Shown here one piece after another: positions 1 through 8,258 of a stretch of 64,000 nucleotides of DNA. The stretch lies in assembly GCF_900142395.1 (NCBI RefSeq), contig NZ_FRAS01000001.1, positions 372,001 through 436,000 on the forward strand, written 5' to 3'. The stretch is from Hymenobacter psychrotolerans DSM 18569 (lineage in GTDB: Bacteria; Bacteroidota; Bacteroidia; Cytophagales; Hymenobacteraceae). How positions within the stretch are numbered: position 1 is the first letter of the stretch; every line of letters starts with the position of its first letter. A program made the position numbers and the translations under genes. A model generated the notes under the pieces. That model was not told the DNA's origin. It saw only the letters and a list, made by a program, of their open reading frames with translations, and ran no database searches.

Positions 1-2
1 CC

Positions 3-59
3 AAGAAGGTATATGGCGGCCCGGGAAATGGCAAAGGCTATGGCAAAGGCAAACACTAA
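3..59 (+). CDS. C-terminal end of an unidentified Gly/Lys-rich protein (partial)
   Basis: One frame is open from the window edge and stops with TAA at 57-59, giving the tail KKVYGGPGNGKGYGKGKH. The alternating Gly, Lys and Tyr residues look like a low-complexity basic tail. The stop is followed 22 bases later by a strong palindromic terminator, which fits the end of a real gene. The rest of the gene lies outside the window, so no function can be given. Confidence 0.5.
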   Translation, partial: KKVYGGPGNGKGYGKGKH

Positions 60-81
60 GTGTTGTACTTCTGTGTACTTC

Positions 82-131
82 TTTTCAAGTAAAAACGCCG
101 GCTCATATGAGCCGGCGTTTTTACTTGAAAA
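82..131. terminator. Perfect 50-bp palindrome, bidirectional terminator
   Basis: Two 25-base arms are exact reverse complements with no loop, centred on CATATG at 106/107. The GC core (CGCCGGCTC) is flanked by A5 and T5 runs, so either strand gives a GC stem followed by U residues. It sits between a plus-strand gene end (59) and a minus-strand gene end (181), which suits a shared terminator. Confidence 0.85.
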
Positions 132-180
132 ATCAGCTAAGCTGTTTGTAAGACATTCTTGTCTGGCTTATTCCGCACCA

Positions 181-1107
181 CTACTCGCGCACCACCCGCA
201 GGGTTTTCTGCCACTTGTCGTTGCGGACGGTGAGGAAATAGACGCCCGCCGCCAGACTGGCCGGCAGCTGCAAGGCACGCTCTGCGCCGGGAGTAGTCTG
301 TTGCTGGTAATGCGTGCGGCCCAGCACGTCGGTCAGCGCCACATCCAGGCGCTGATTCTGGCTGCCGGCCCCTACCAGCAGCTTCAGGTTGGCTGCGAAA
401 GGATTAGGTGCCACCTGCACCCAGTCGGCGGGGGCCTGGGCTAAGGTAGAATTCACGATGGCCACCTGAAACTGCACGTTTGGCCGGTTCGCGGCCCACC
501 GCACGGTCGGAATCAGGGCATTGTTCACTTGCGTAGCGTGGGTGCCGCCGGTAGCCGAAACCGCCGTATAGCGCCAGGTAATATCGGCAGAGGGAGTGCC
601 GTTGCGGAACCAGTCCACCATCACCTCAATATTGTCGGTGCCATTCCAGGCGAAGGGCGCTGTAAAGGTGAAATCTTTCCAGCCGGTGCCGGTAGGCAGG
701 CTCAGCGCAGTATTGCTGTAGACCTGCGTGGCACCTACCACTTCCGTGTCCCACACTACCGGGTTGGCGGAGAGGGCCGCGGCGGTGATGCGCCTGAGGT
801 AGATGCGCAGCTGCGCATCGTTGGAAGTATACTCGCCGGCCCCGTCTTTATACCAGGCCAGCTTGGTGATAGAGCCGGCCCGGGCCCCCGCCGCCTGTAG
901 CTCGGCAGCAGAGTAGATGGTCACGGTACGCGAGTATTTGTTGCTGGTGGTGCTGGTGCTCAACAGCGCGTTGTTAGAGCCGGCAGTTGTGCCGGTACCA
1001 ATGGTGGCGGTTACCGGAGTCTGAGCCTGCGCAAAGCCGGTGGCCAGCGCTAACGCCGCCAAGCCAAGCACAGTCCGGGAAAACAGGGAGGGTAGCAGTT
1101 TCTGCAT
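181..1107 (-). CDS. Secreted protein with type IX secretion sorting domain
   Basis: 308 residues. The N-terminus is a clear Sec signal peptide (basic MQKLLPSLFSR, hydrophobic core, cleavage near GFAQA). The middle, about residues 30-225, is a Thr/Ser/Asn-rich beta-type module with no catalytic motif I recognise. The last 80 or so residues, from VQVAPNPF onwards and ending in KTLRVVRE, are a type A T9SS C-terminal domain, with the usual PNP motif, a conserved DxLGR-like segment (DVLGRTHY) and GVYFL. The protein should cross the outer membrane through the type IX machinery and be released or anchored. Ligand and function are unknown. It faces the gene fragment at 3-59 across the 82-131 terminator. 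Confidence 0.85.
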   Translation of the reverse strand: MQKLLPSLFSRTVLGLAALALATGFAQAQTPVTATIGTGTTAGSNNALLSTSTTSNKYSRTVTIYSAAELQAAGARAGSITKLAWYKDGAGEYTSNDAQLRIYLRRITAAALSANPVVWDTEVVGATQVYSNTALSLPTGTGWKDFTFTAPFAWNGTDNIEVMVDWFRNGTPSADITWRYTAVSATGGTHATQVNNALIPTVRWAANRPNVQFQVAIVNSTLAQAPADWVQVAPNPFAANLKLLVGAGSQNQRLDVALTDVLGRTHYQQQTTPGAERALQLPASLAAGVYFLTVRNDKWQKTLRVVRE

Positions 1108-1210
1108 ACAACAGAGGATAAAGGTGATGGGTGAAGGGAAAGCAGAATATAATCACTTTCTGATGTAAGCGTTGTTATTACGACCTACCCCTCACTAATT
1201 CCTCTGTCTT

Positions 1211-1459
1211 ATGGCTACTGCCTACAAACCCATCAGCTGCAGCTTCTACGACGAACTGGAAGCCCGCGCCACCACCGGCCAGCCCTGCACCCTCACCTAC
1301 TGCACCGAGCCCGACACGCCCCCCAGCACCTACCACGGCATCATCCAGGACCTCTACATTCATGACAAAGTAGAATACCTGCGCCTACAGGATGGCTTCG
1401 AGCTGCGCTTGGATAACCTGCTGGCCGTGGACGATAAGGAGCTGCGGAATTATTGCTAG
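1211..1459 (+). CDS. Rof-like Rho-binding antiterminator family protein
   Basis: 82 residues. It begins YKPISCSFYDELEARAT and has a central KVEYLRLQDGFELRLDNL segment, the same plan as E. coli Rof/YaeO (YxPIxCxxYDxLE, then VEYL ... LRLDxI). Rof proteins are small Sm-like folds that bind Rho hexamers and reduce Rho-dependent termination. The assignment rests on motif order and length. Whether it binds this organism's Rho is inference. Its TAG at 1457-1459 overlaps the reverse-strand stop of the convergent DUF4145 gene, leaving no room for a separate terminator. No neighbour relates to transcription except rpoN 2.5 kb away. Confidence 0.7.
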   Translation: MATAYKPISCSFYDELEARATTGQPCTLTYCTEPDTPPSTYHGIIQDLYIHDKVEYLRLQDGFELRLDNLLAVDDKELRNYC

Positions 1460-2154
1460 CCGTTATCTGTATTCAACGATTGAATCTTTGACTCTAAGCT
1501 TTTTATCTTTTCAGGAAGCACATAGATATATTCTATCATAGAATCTAATAGATCGAACATCAGCGTTGCAATTTCTTTATTAGCTTCTTTCTCCAAATCA
1601 AAGTGAGCCCCTAAGTTTCCTCCTGATCTAAGTGAGTGGGCTAACTCTTGTATCGGTTTAGCAAAATCTCTATGGTTAGACAACTCTTCTATTTGCTTAA
1701 ATAGATTTTTATCTCTCTTATCGTGAGGAAGCAAATCTTTAGTAATCCCTTCTAAAGCTCTACGACATGCAACTACTGCTCCATTCCACTCTCCTAAATT
1801 GTAAATATTGATAGCAGCAGTGTATGCACGTTCCAATCTTTCAGTAAGTGCCCCTGCTATTTCGTCTAACGGCTCTCTCCTATGCGATGCTGGATATATA
1901 AATAGTTCTCCTCCTTCATAATAGACATCATTAAGATTCATATTAACAAGTATAAAAGTCACCATTTCGTGACAAGCTGGGCAAGTAGAGCTTGCATGCA
2001 TTAACTCAGGCAATAATTTCCTCTCTTGTTTCCATGCACATGTAAGTGTTACTTTTCTATTACAATGTGGACAGTTAGCATCTACCGCTTTAGGCAATAT
2101 AAAAGCACCTATAGTAGCTGTACTTGCAATGAATTCAGACGATATTTTATACAT
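1456..2154 (-). CDS. DUF4145 domain protein with N-terminal zinc ribbon
   Basis: 232 residues from the ATG at 2154. An ATG further upstream (2187) lies inside the asnS terminator hairpin, so the inner start is preferred. Residues 25-70 carry two CPxC pairs (CPHC and CPAC), consistent with a zinc ribbon. The rest is helical and includes WNGAVVACRRALEGITKDL, the signature of DUF4145. That domain also occurs in some restriction and defence proteins, but its biochemical role is unknown. The gene is visibly AT-richer than everything around it and uses A/T-ending codons, which suggests recent acquisition. Its stop codon overlaps the stop of the convergent Rof-like gene. Confidence 0.75.
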   Translation of the reverse strand: MYKISSEFIASTATIGAFILPKAVDANCPHCNRKVTLTCAWKQERKLLPELMHASSTCPACHEMVTFILVNMNLNDVYYEGGELFIYPASHRREPLDEIAGALTERLERAYTAAINIYNLGEWNGAVVACRRALEGITKDLLPHDKRDKNLFKQIEELSNHRDFAKPIQELAHSLRSGGNLGAHFDLEKEANKEIATLMFDLLDSMIEYIYVLPEKIKSLESKIQSLNTDNG

Positions 2155-2169
2155 GATGAGAAAAAGTAA

Positions 2170-2196
2170 AAAGGCTAAGTTCAACACTTAGCCTTT
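2170..2196 (-). terminator. Intrinsic terminator of asnS
   Basis: Arms AAAGGCTAAGT and ACTTAGCCTTT are exact complements around a 5-base loop. Read on the minus strand the stem is followed by TTTACTTTTT. It begins 7 bases after the asnS stop. Confidence 0.85.
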
Positions 2197-2202
2197 CAGT
2201 TT

Positions 2203-3606
2203 TTAAAACTCCGCCGACTTAGGGAAGCGGGGGAAGGGGATGACGTCGCGGATATTGGCCATGCCGGTGATGAACAGGATGAGGCGCTCGAAGCCCAGGC
2301 CGAAGCCGGCGTGCGGGGCGCTGCCGTAGCGGCGCGTATCGAGGTACCACCACAGGTCTTCTTCGGGCACGTGCATTTCCTGCATGCGCTGCGTGAGCTT
2401 CTGCATACTATCCTCGCGTGCGGAGCCGCCGATAATTTCGCCAATGCCGGGGAACAGTACGTCCATGGCCTGCACGGTGCGGCCGTCCTCGTCCAGCTTC
2501 ATGTAGAACGCCTTGATATCCTTGGGGTAGTTGGTCAGGATAACGGGCTTCCTGAAGTGTTTTTCCACCAGGTACCGCTCGTGCTCCGACTGCAGATCGG
2601 TGCCCCAGTCCACAGGAAACTCGAACTTCTGCTTCGCCGATTTCAGGATTTCCACGGCCTCGGTATAGGTGAGGCGCTTGAACTCGTTGTCGACCACAAA
2701 CTGCAGGCGGCTGAGCAGTTCTTTGTCGTACTGGTCGTTGAGGAATTGCAGGTCGTCGGGGCAGTGCTCCAGGGCGTAGCGCACGAGGCTGCGGAGGAAA
2801 TCCTCGGCCAGGTCCATGTTGTCCTGCAGGTCGTGGAAGGCCACTTCCGGCTCAATCATCCAGAACTCGGCCAGGTGGCGGGCCGTGTTGGAGTTTTCGG
2901 CCCGGAACGTGGGGCCGAACGTGTAGACCTTGCCCAGCGCCATAGCGGCCACCTCGCCTTCGAGCTGCCCCGAAACGGTGAGGTTGGTAGCTTTGCCGAA
3001 GAAGTCGGCGGTATAGTCTACCTCACCAGCCTCACTCAGCGGCGGCTTGGTGTCGGAAAGCGTGGTAACGCGGAACATCTGGCCGGCCCCCTCGGCGTCG
3101 GAGCCGGTGATGATGGGCGTGTGGATGTAGAAGTAGCCGTGGTCGTTGAAGTACTTGTGGATGGCAAACGACATGGCGTGCCGGATGCGCAGCACCGCAC
3201 CGAACGTGTTGGTGCGGGGGCGCAGGTGGGCTATTTCGCGCAGAAACTCCAGCGAGTGGCCTTTCTTCTGCAACGGATACGTGGTCGGGTCGGCGGAGCC
3301 GTACACCGTAATTTCCTCAGCCTGAATCTCTACCGACTGGCCTTTGCCCTGCGAGGCCACCAGCCTGCCGCGTACGGCAATAGCGGCACCGTTCTCCACG
3401 CCATCCGCCTTCAGCTGTTCCTCCGGAAACTGCTCGGCGTTGGCCACTACCTGAATAGAATTGAAGCCGGAGCCGTCATTCACGGCAATAAACTGCACGT
3501 ATTTGTTGCCGCGGCGGGTGCGTACCCAGCCTTTTACCAGCACTTCGCGGTCCAGGTCGGTGCTGCGGAGCAGCTCCTGCACGCTGGTTTTTCGGAGGTC
3601 GGACAT
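2203..3606 (-). CDS. asnS: Asparaginyl-tRNA synthetase
   Basis: 467 residues, close to the 466 of E. coli AsnS. It charges tRNA-Asn with asparagine in the cytoplasm. The N-terminal OB-fold anticodon-binding domain ([19 protein letters not shown]) is followed by the class II core: motif 2 around [16 protein letters not shown] with the AsnRS-type MIEPE, and motif 3 GFGLGFERL near the C-terminus. The frame stays open upstream of 3606, but [13 protein letters not shown] is the family-like start and lies about 40 bases downstream of a perfect TACCTTTG promoter box on the same strand. It is monocistronic and ends at the 2170-2196 terminator. Confidence 0.97.
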   Translation of the reverse strand: MSDLRKTSVQELLRSTDLDREVLVKGWVRTRRGNKYVQFIAVNDGSGFNSIQVVANAEQFPEEQLKADGVENGAAIAVRGRLVASQGKGQSVEIQAEEITVYGSADPTTYPLQKKGHSLEFLREIAHLRPRTNTFGAVLRIRHAMSFAIHKYFNDHGYFYIHTPIITGSDAEGAGQMFRVTTLSDTKPPLSEAGEVDYTADFFGKATNLTVSGQLEGEVAAMALGKVYTFGPTFRAENSNTARHLAEFWMIEPEVAFHDLQDNMDLAEDFLRSLVRYALEHCPDDLQFLNDQYDKELLSRLQFVVDNEFKRLTYTEAVEILKSAKQKFEFPVDWGTDLQSEHERYLVEKHFRKPVILTNYPKDIKAFYMKLDEDGRTVQAMDVLFPGIGEIIGGSAREDSMQKLTQRMQEMHVPEEDLWWYLDTRRYGSAPHAGFGLGFERLILFITGMANIRDVIPFPRFPKSAEF

Positions 3607-3645
3607 CAGGATTTCAGTTCTCAGGGTTTGAAATAGATAAGACGG

Positions 3646-3653
3646 CAAAGGTA
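3646..3653 (-). promoter_or_regulatory. Probable asnS promoter, -7 element
   Basis: The minus strand reads TACCTTTG, a full match to the Bacteroidota TAnnTTTG consensus, 39 bases before the asnS ATG. No clear -33 TTTG was found. Confidence 0.6.
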
Positions 3654-3839
3654 GAAGATTTGGCAGCGCGAATTCCTCTTTTTGTCGGGCCGAATACCCG
3701 AATAACCTGCTTCTGCCAGACCCAGCCCCGGTAGTAGCTGCCCTGCCGCCGCCAGCCACGTGGCTCCGCGCCGGATTGCGGCCGCGGCCACGAGCCCGCC
3801 GGGCCAACATTTTCCCCCTAACCCAAGTACAGAAAGGCA

Positions 3840-3847
3840 TATATTTG
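3840..3847 (+). promoter_or_regulatory. Probable rpoN promoter, -7 element
   Basis: TATATTTG matches TAnnTTTG fully and lies 48 bases before the rpoN ATG. A -33 element is not evident; the nearest T-rich stretch is at 3809-3813. Confidence 0.55.
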
Positions 3848-3895
3848 GCTACCACACCCCGTTTTCACCTAGGCGGGGCGTACGCGTTTTAGAGT

Positions 3896-5485
3896 ATGCA
3901 ACGACTGGACATGAAACAGCTTCTCTCGCAGAAGCTGTCACCCCAACAGATACAATTCATTAAGCTACTGCAAATCCCGACCGTGGAGCTCGAAGCCCGC
4001 ATCAAGGAGGAGCTGGAGGCTAATCCGGCGTTGGAGGAAGGCGACGACGCGGACGACGACTTCGAGGACCAGGACCGCGACGACGATGCCGGCGACGACA
4101 CCGACGATTTTGACGACCCTGATGCGGAGTTTGACAACCCCGACAACACGCTGGACGAGGACTTTGACGACAGCCGCAGCGAAGAGCAGCCCGAAATAGA
4201 GCTGCCGCTGAAAGACGAGCCAACCGAACAGAAAGAGTCGGAAAGTGCCGACGACCTGGACCTGAGCGACTACCTCAACGACGACGAAATAGCGGGCTAC
4301 AAAATGCAGGGCGACGGCCCCGGCGAGGACGAAGACGACCGGGAAATGCCTCTGGCCGATACCGGCGGCTCGCTCATAGACAACCTGCTCGACCAGCTGG
4401 GCTTCGCCGACCTGGATGAGAAGCAGGAAGCCATTGGCCGCCAGCTCATCGGCTCCATTGATGGCGACGGCTACATCCGGCGCGACCTGTCGGCTATTGC
4501 CAACGACATGGCGTTTGCCCAGAACATTGAGGCTTCGGTGGCGGAAGTGGAGGCGGTGCTGCACGTGGTGCAAAGCTTCGACCCGGCCGGTATAGCTGCC
4601 CGCGACCTGCAGGAATGCCTGCTGCTGCAGCTGGAGCGCCGCCCCCAGGATGAGGTGACCGAGCACGCCGAGCGGATTCTCAATGAAACCTTCGACGAGT
4701 TTACCAAGAAGCACTACCCCCGCATTCAGCAACGGCTGGACCTGGAAGACGACGAGCTGAAGGACGCCATTGCCCTGATTCTGAAGCTCAACCCCAAGCC
4801 CGGTGGTACGGGCCCGGTGGGCATGGGCAAGGTGCAGTACATCATCCCCGACTTTATCCTGACCAACGACAACGGCATTCTGAACCTCACGCTCAACTCG
4901 CGCAACGCGCCGGACTTGCGCGTGTCGCCGGCCTACACGGATATGTTCCGGGCTTATGACAAGGGCGCCAAGAAGGACAAGAAGCTCAAGGAAGCTGTGA
5001 CCTTCGTGAAGCAGAAGCTGGACTCGGCCAAATGGTTCATAGACGCCATCCGGCAGCGCCAGAACACGCTGCTGCGCACCATGGACTCCATCGTGCGCTA
5101 CCAGCGCGAGTTTTTCCTGGATGGCGACGAAAGCAAGCTGCGCCCCATGATTCTCAAGGACATAGCCACCGAAATCGGCATGGACATCAGCACCGTGAGC
5201 CGGGTGGCCAACTCGAAATCGGTGCAGACGGAGTTCGGAATCTACCCGCTCAAGTACTTCTTCTCCGAAGGCATAGCCACCGACTCGGGCGAGGACGCCA
5301 GCAGCCGCGAAGTGAAGCATATTCTGAAGGAAATCATTGAGGGCGAGAAGAAAGACCGGCCGCTCAGCGACGACAAGCTGGAAAAAATGCTGAATGCCCG
5401 CGGCTATAACATTGCCCGCCGCACGGTGGCCAAGTACCGCGAACAGCTTAATATTCCGGTGGCGCGGCTGCGCAAGGAGCTATAG
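3896..5485 (+). CDS. rpoN: RNA polymerase sigma-54 factor
   Basis: 529 residues. Region I (residues 1-49, QKLSPQQIQFIKLLQIPTVELEARI) is the Gln/Leu-rich activator-responsive segment. Residues 50-150 form a very acidic linker of Asp/Glu runs, longer than in E. coli RpoN. The core-binding domain follows, then the helix-turn-helix (MDISTVSRVANSKSV) and the RpoN box ARRTVAKYRE at residues 507-516 that reads the -24 promoter element. It directs polymerase to promoters needing AAA+ activators; no such activator is encoded in this window. Translation could start at residue 1 or at Met6. A 15-bp stem follows the gene at 5507-5542. Confidence 0.96.
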   Translation: MQRLDMKQLLSQKLSPQQIQFIKLLQIPTVELEARIKEELEANPALEEGDDADDDFEDQDRDDDAGDDTDDFDDPDAEFDNPDNTLDEDFDDSRSEEQPEIELPLKDEPTEQKESESADDLDLSDYLNDDEIAGYKMQGDGPGEDEDDREMPLADTGGSLIDNLLDQLGFADLDEKQEAIGRQLIGSIDGDGYIRRDLSAIANDMAFAQNIEASVAEVEAVLHVVQSFDPAGIAARDLQECLLLQLERRPQDEVTEHAERILNETFDEFTKKHYPRIQQRLDLEDDELKDAIALILKLNPKPGGTGPVGMGKVQYIIPDFILTNDNGILNLTLNSRNAPDLRVSPAYTDMFRAYDKGAKKDKKLKEAVTFVKQKLDSAKWFIDAIRQRQNTLLRTMDSIVRYQREFFLDGDESKLRPMILKDIATEIGMDISTVSRVANSKSVQTEFGIYPLKYFFSEGIATDSGEDASSREVKHILKEIIEGEKKDRPLSDDKLEKMLNARGYNIARRTVAKYREQLNIPVARLRKEL

Positions 5486-5506
5486 CCTGCTGCAGACATT
5501 GAACGT

Positions 5507-5542
5507 CGGGCCGGCCGGAAGTTGTTGCTTCCGGCCGGCCCG
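5507..5542 (+). terminator. Hairpin after rpoN
   Basis: A perfect 15-bp GC-rich stem (CGGGCCGGCCGGAAG with its complement) closes a 6-base loop, 21 bases after the rpoN stop. There is no T-run after it, so it may stabilise the mRNA end or attenuate rather than terminate fully. Confidence 0.6.
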
Positions 5543-5566
5543 CTGCTTTGGTAGCGGGCCGGCACT

Positions 5567-6247
5567 TTGGTAGCTTTGGCTACTGCTGCTCCCCTACTGC
5601 TACCTATTGCGTTCTTGAACCGCCTGCTCGCCACCATTTTATCGTCGGTGTGCCACCCGCTGCTTGTACCTGGCTACCTGTTTTATGTGGTCTGCTACCA
5701 GCTGCCCGGTGTGGTGCTGCGCCCTGCCCTGCCCGACCGGTGGCTGGTGCTGGGCGTCGTGCTGCTGTTCACGTTTGTGTTGCCTTCGCTGGGCACGGCG
5801 CTGCTGCTGTGGGGCGGCTACGTGAGCAGCCTGGAATTGCGGGAACGGCGGCAACGCCCCCTGCCTCTGCTGCTGGCCGTCATTGGGTTCGGCACGGCTA
5901 CTCTGCTGATGGGACGCTACCCGCAGGCGTTTGACATGCTGCTGGTGCAGATGATGGCCGGCATGACCCTGGCCGTACTGCTCACGCTCCTGATTTCGCT
6001 GCGCTGGAAAATATCGGCGCACGGCGTGGGCATGGGCGGCGCGGTGGGGCTGCTGGGGCTGCTGTTTCTGGGTGCCGAGGCAGGCAGCCCCATCATCTGG
6101 TGGCTGACGGGCAGCATTGTGCTGGCCGGCGCCGTGATGAGTGCCCGGCTGGCTCTGAACGCGCACACACCGGAGCAGGTGTGGGCCGGCTTCGGGCTGG
6201 GTGCCAGTCTGGTACTGGGGTTTGGGGTGGGGCTGGCGCTGAGTTGA
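5567..6247 (+). CDS. PAP2-like integral membrane protein
   Basis: 226 residues if translation begins at the TTG at 5567; another TTG lies at 5576 and there is no early in-frame ATG, so the start is uncertain. Six or so hydrophobic segments fill the protein. HPLLVP near the N-terminus, SAHG near residue 145 and SARLALNAHTPEQVWAGFGLG near the C-terminus echo the PAP2 phosphatase motifs (SGH, and SRxxxxxHxxxDxxxG). The KxxxxxxRP motif and the terminal Asp are absent, and Gln replaces that Asp. It is therefore either a divergent lipid-phosphate phosphatase relative or an inactive family member. It is the only gene between rpoN and the convergent kmo. Confidence 0.6.
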   Translation: MVALATAAPLLLPIAFLNRLLATILSSVCHPLLVPGYLFYVVCYQLPGVVLRPALPDRWLVLGVVLLFTFVLPSLGTALLLWGGYVSSLELRERRQRPLPLLLAVIGFGTATLLMGRYPQAFDMLLVQMMAGMTLAVLLTLLISLRWKISAHGVGMGGAVGLLGLLFLGAEAGSPIIWWLTGSIVLAGAVMSARLALNAHTPEQVWAGFGLGASLVLGFGVGLALS

Positions 6248-6262
6248 GTCAGCAGGCTTGGC

Positions 6263-7648
6263 TTATTCTGCTGTCCGGCTCATTTCTTGGTGCACCAACT
6301 CCTGCACTTCGGGCTTATCGAAGTCGGCTTCGGCCTCAATATGCTTCATCAGCTTGCGCATGATGCGCTCCTGCCGCTGCCCATTGGCCAGCGCCTCGGC
6401 GTAGGGCGTATCGGGCGAGAACGTAACCTGGGAATAGAGCGGCAGCCACTGGTCGGGATACTGCGCCGATATTTTGCTTTCGATTTTCTTCTGCAGCAAA
6501 AAGCGTGGGTCGGCTACCCGGTCGCGCATCTCCTCGAAGTTATAGATGGCCAGGTCGGCCATGGCGTCGGCGTTGGGCTTGCGCTGCCGCTGAAATTCCT
6601 GAAAAATGGTGTGCCAGTCGTTGCCATGCTGGTCCATGAGCTGGCTGAGCACGGTGCAGTCCTCGAAGCCGGCATTCATGCCCTGCCCATAGAACGGTAC
6701 AATGGCGTGTGAGGCGTCGCCGAGCAGCAGCACGTCATCGTCAAACGCCCACGGAAAGCAGCGCACCGTCACGAGCGAGCCGGTGGGATTCTGGAAGAAG
6801 TCTTCGGTAAGCTCCGGCATTAGTGGCGCGGCATCGGGAAACACTTCCGCGAAGAATGCCTCCACCTGCGCCGGGGTTTGCAGCTCCGCAAAGGAGTGCT
6901 TGCCTTCGTAGGGGAAGAACAGGGTGCAGGTGAACGAGCCGTCGAGGTTGGGCAGCGCAATCATCATGTACTGGCCGCGGGGCCAGATGTGCAGCGCATT
7001 TTTCTCCAGCTGCCACGTACCGTCGGCGGCGGGCGCGATGTTCAGCTCTTTGTAGCCATAGTCCAGGTAGCTCTGCGAGTAGTTGTAGCGGTCCGTCTTC
7101 TGCATGGCTGTGCGCACCGCCGAAAACGCGCCGTCCGTCCCGAACAGCCGCTGAAATGGCCGCACCTGCTCCTGGCCGGTGGCCGCGTCGCGCAGGTGCA
7201 GCTCGCGCTCCTTCAGGCCCACGTGCAGGCACTGCTGGTTGAAGTGCACCGTTACGCCCGGCTCCGCTTCGGCCAGCTCCAGCAAGGTGCGGTTCAGCCC
7301 GCCCCGCGACACCGAGTAGATAGCCTGATTGTCCTGCCCGTACGGCTGAAACGTGAGCTGGCCCTTCGCGTCGTGCATCACGCGCCGATACATGGGAATA
7401 GCTACCCGCCGGATTTCGTCGCCGATGCCCACGCCCTCCAGCGCCCGCCAGCCCCGGTCCGACAGCGCCAGATTGATGGAACGGCCTTCCACGGGCCCGG
7501 CCAGCCGCGGGTCGGGGCGGCGCTCAAACACGTCTACGGTATAGCCGCGGCGGGCCATATACAGGGCCAGCAGTGAGCCAACCAGGCCGGCACCCATCAG
7601 CGTGAACGACTCGGAACCGGGCTGGGAAGAGGAAGAAGTAGAGAACAT
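6263..7648 (-). CDS. kmo: Kynurenine 3-monooxygenase
   Basis: 461 residues. This FAD- and NADPH-dependent enzyme hydroxylates L-kynurenine to 3-hydroxykynurenine. The N-terminal dinucleotide fold carries GAGLVG at residues 19-24 and an acidic-basic FERRPDPR end of strand 2. The second FAD motif is LLGDASHAIVPFYGQGMNAGFEDC, very typical of KMO. The GRSINLALSDRGWRALEGVG region also matches the family. The downstream enzymes kynU, 3-hydroxyanthranilate dioxygenase and ACMSD are encoded within 12 kb, which supports the call. A near-consensus TAGATTCG box lies 20 bases upstream (7668-7675, minus strand). It converges on the PAP2-like gene with a 15-bp gap. Confidence 0.95.
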   Translation of the reverse strand: MFSTSSSSQPGSESFTLMGAGLVGSLLALYMARRGYTVDVFERRPDPRLAGPVEGRSINLALSDRGWRALEGVGIGDEIRRVAIPMYRRVMHDAKGQLTFQPYGQDNQAIYSVSRGGLNRTLLELAEAEPGVTVHFNQQCLHVGLKERELHLRDAATGQEQVRPFQRLFGTDGAFSAVRTAMQKTDRYNYSQSYLDYGYKELNIAPAADGTWQLEKNALHIWPRGQYMMIALPNLDGSFTCTLFFPYEGKHSFAELQTPAQVEAFFAEVFPDAAPLMPELTEDFFQNPTGSLVTVRCFPWAFDDDVLLLGDASHAIVPFYGQGMNAGFEDCTVLSQLMDQHGNDWHTIFQEFQRQRKPNADAMADLAIYNFEEMRDRVADPRFLLQKKIESKISAQYPDQWLPLYSQVTFSPDTPYAEALANGQRQERIMRKLMKHIEAEADFDKPEVQELVHQEMSRTAE

Positions 7649-8258
7649 AGACAGTGGGTGAGGGCAGCGAATCTACTACGTTCGGGGCGGATTTGTTTGA
7701 GCAGCCAGCCAACTACGCGCCCGTTGCGCCGGCCCAAGGGCTCCTTCCGAACCGACAGATGCTACGTTCTGTACTCAGCGGCTCCTGATACGGCCGCTGA
7801 TGTACGAGCCCTCGCGTCATGTTGGCCGCTTATGGCTTCACTACCGGCCGGCCCCTGCGCCGCCATCAGCAGGCTTCTATCCCGCTACCACAACCCAGCA
7901 CGCACAAAAGCCCCCAGAAACAGTCCTGCATACCTGCCTGATGAGTGCTGCTTACTTGTCCGTTATGCACTTAATCCGGATGGTTGACTTATTCTTCTAT
8001 TCTTCAGCTTACAACTGTTTTTTTCATGCCGCTTTTAGCCGCAATCAGAATGCGGGTTGGTTGCGCAAAATGGGCCATTTGCTCATCGGCATATCTCTCC
8101 GGCTATATTTAATCTAATTTTAATATAGTCACTCTTGTAAGAATAATCTTCTGTCTTCCAAAAGATTGGAAATATTTTTTGTTATGCATGACTACCATAT
8201 TTTTGCAGGATTACGCTTTCTGTACTTCTATTCCTCCCTTCTTTTTTGCCTGCTTTCA
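7649..8258. other. 610-bp gene-free stretch between kmo and the TonB receptor
   Basis: The left 330 bases have ordinary GC content and no open frame with recognisable sequence. From about 7985 the DNA becomes distinctly AT-rich and ends in the promoter at 8179-8206. The stretch holds divergent leader and promoter DNA for the flanking genes; no RNA gene or repeat was seen. Confidence 0.6.
8179..8206 (+). promoter_or_regulatory. Promoter of the TonB-dependent receptor gene
   Basis: TATTTTTG at 8199-8206 fits TAnnTTTG exactly, and TTTG at 8179-8182 can serve as the -33 element with a slightly short 16-base spacer. The surrounding DNA is AT-rich. The first ATG is 52 bases downstream. Confidence 0.6.

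Noticed and set aside
7658..8117. Overlapping small frames between kmo and the TonB receptor
   Set aside because: No conserved-looking sequence, a composition shift within the frames, and promoter DNA at the end. Treated as non-coding.
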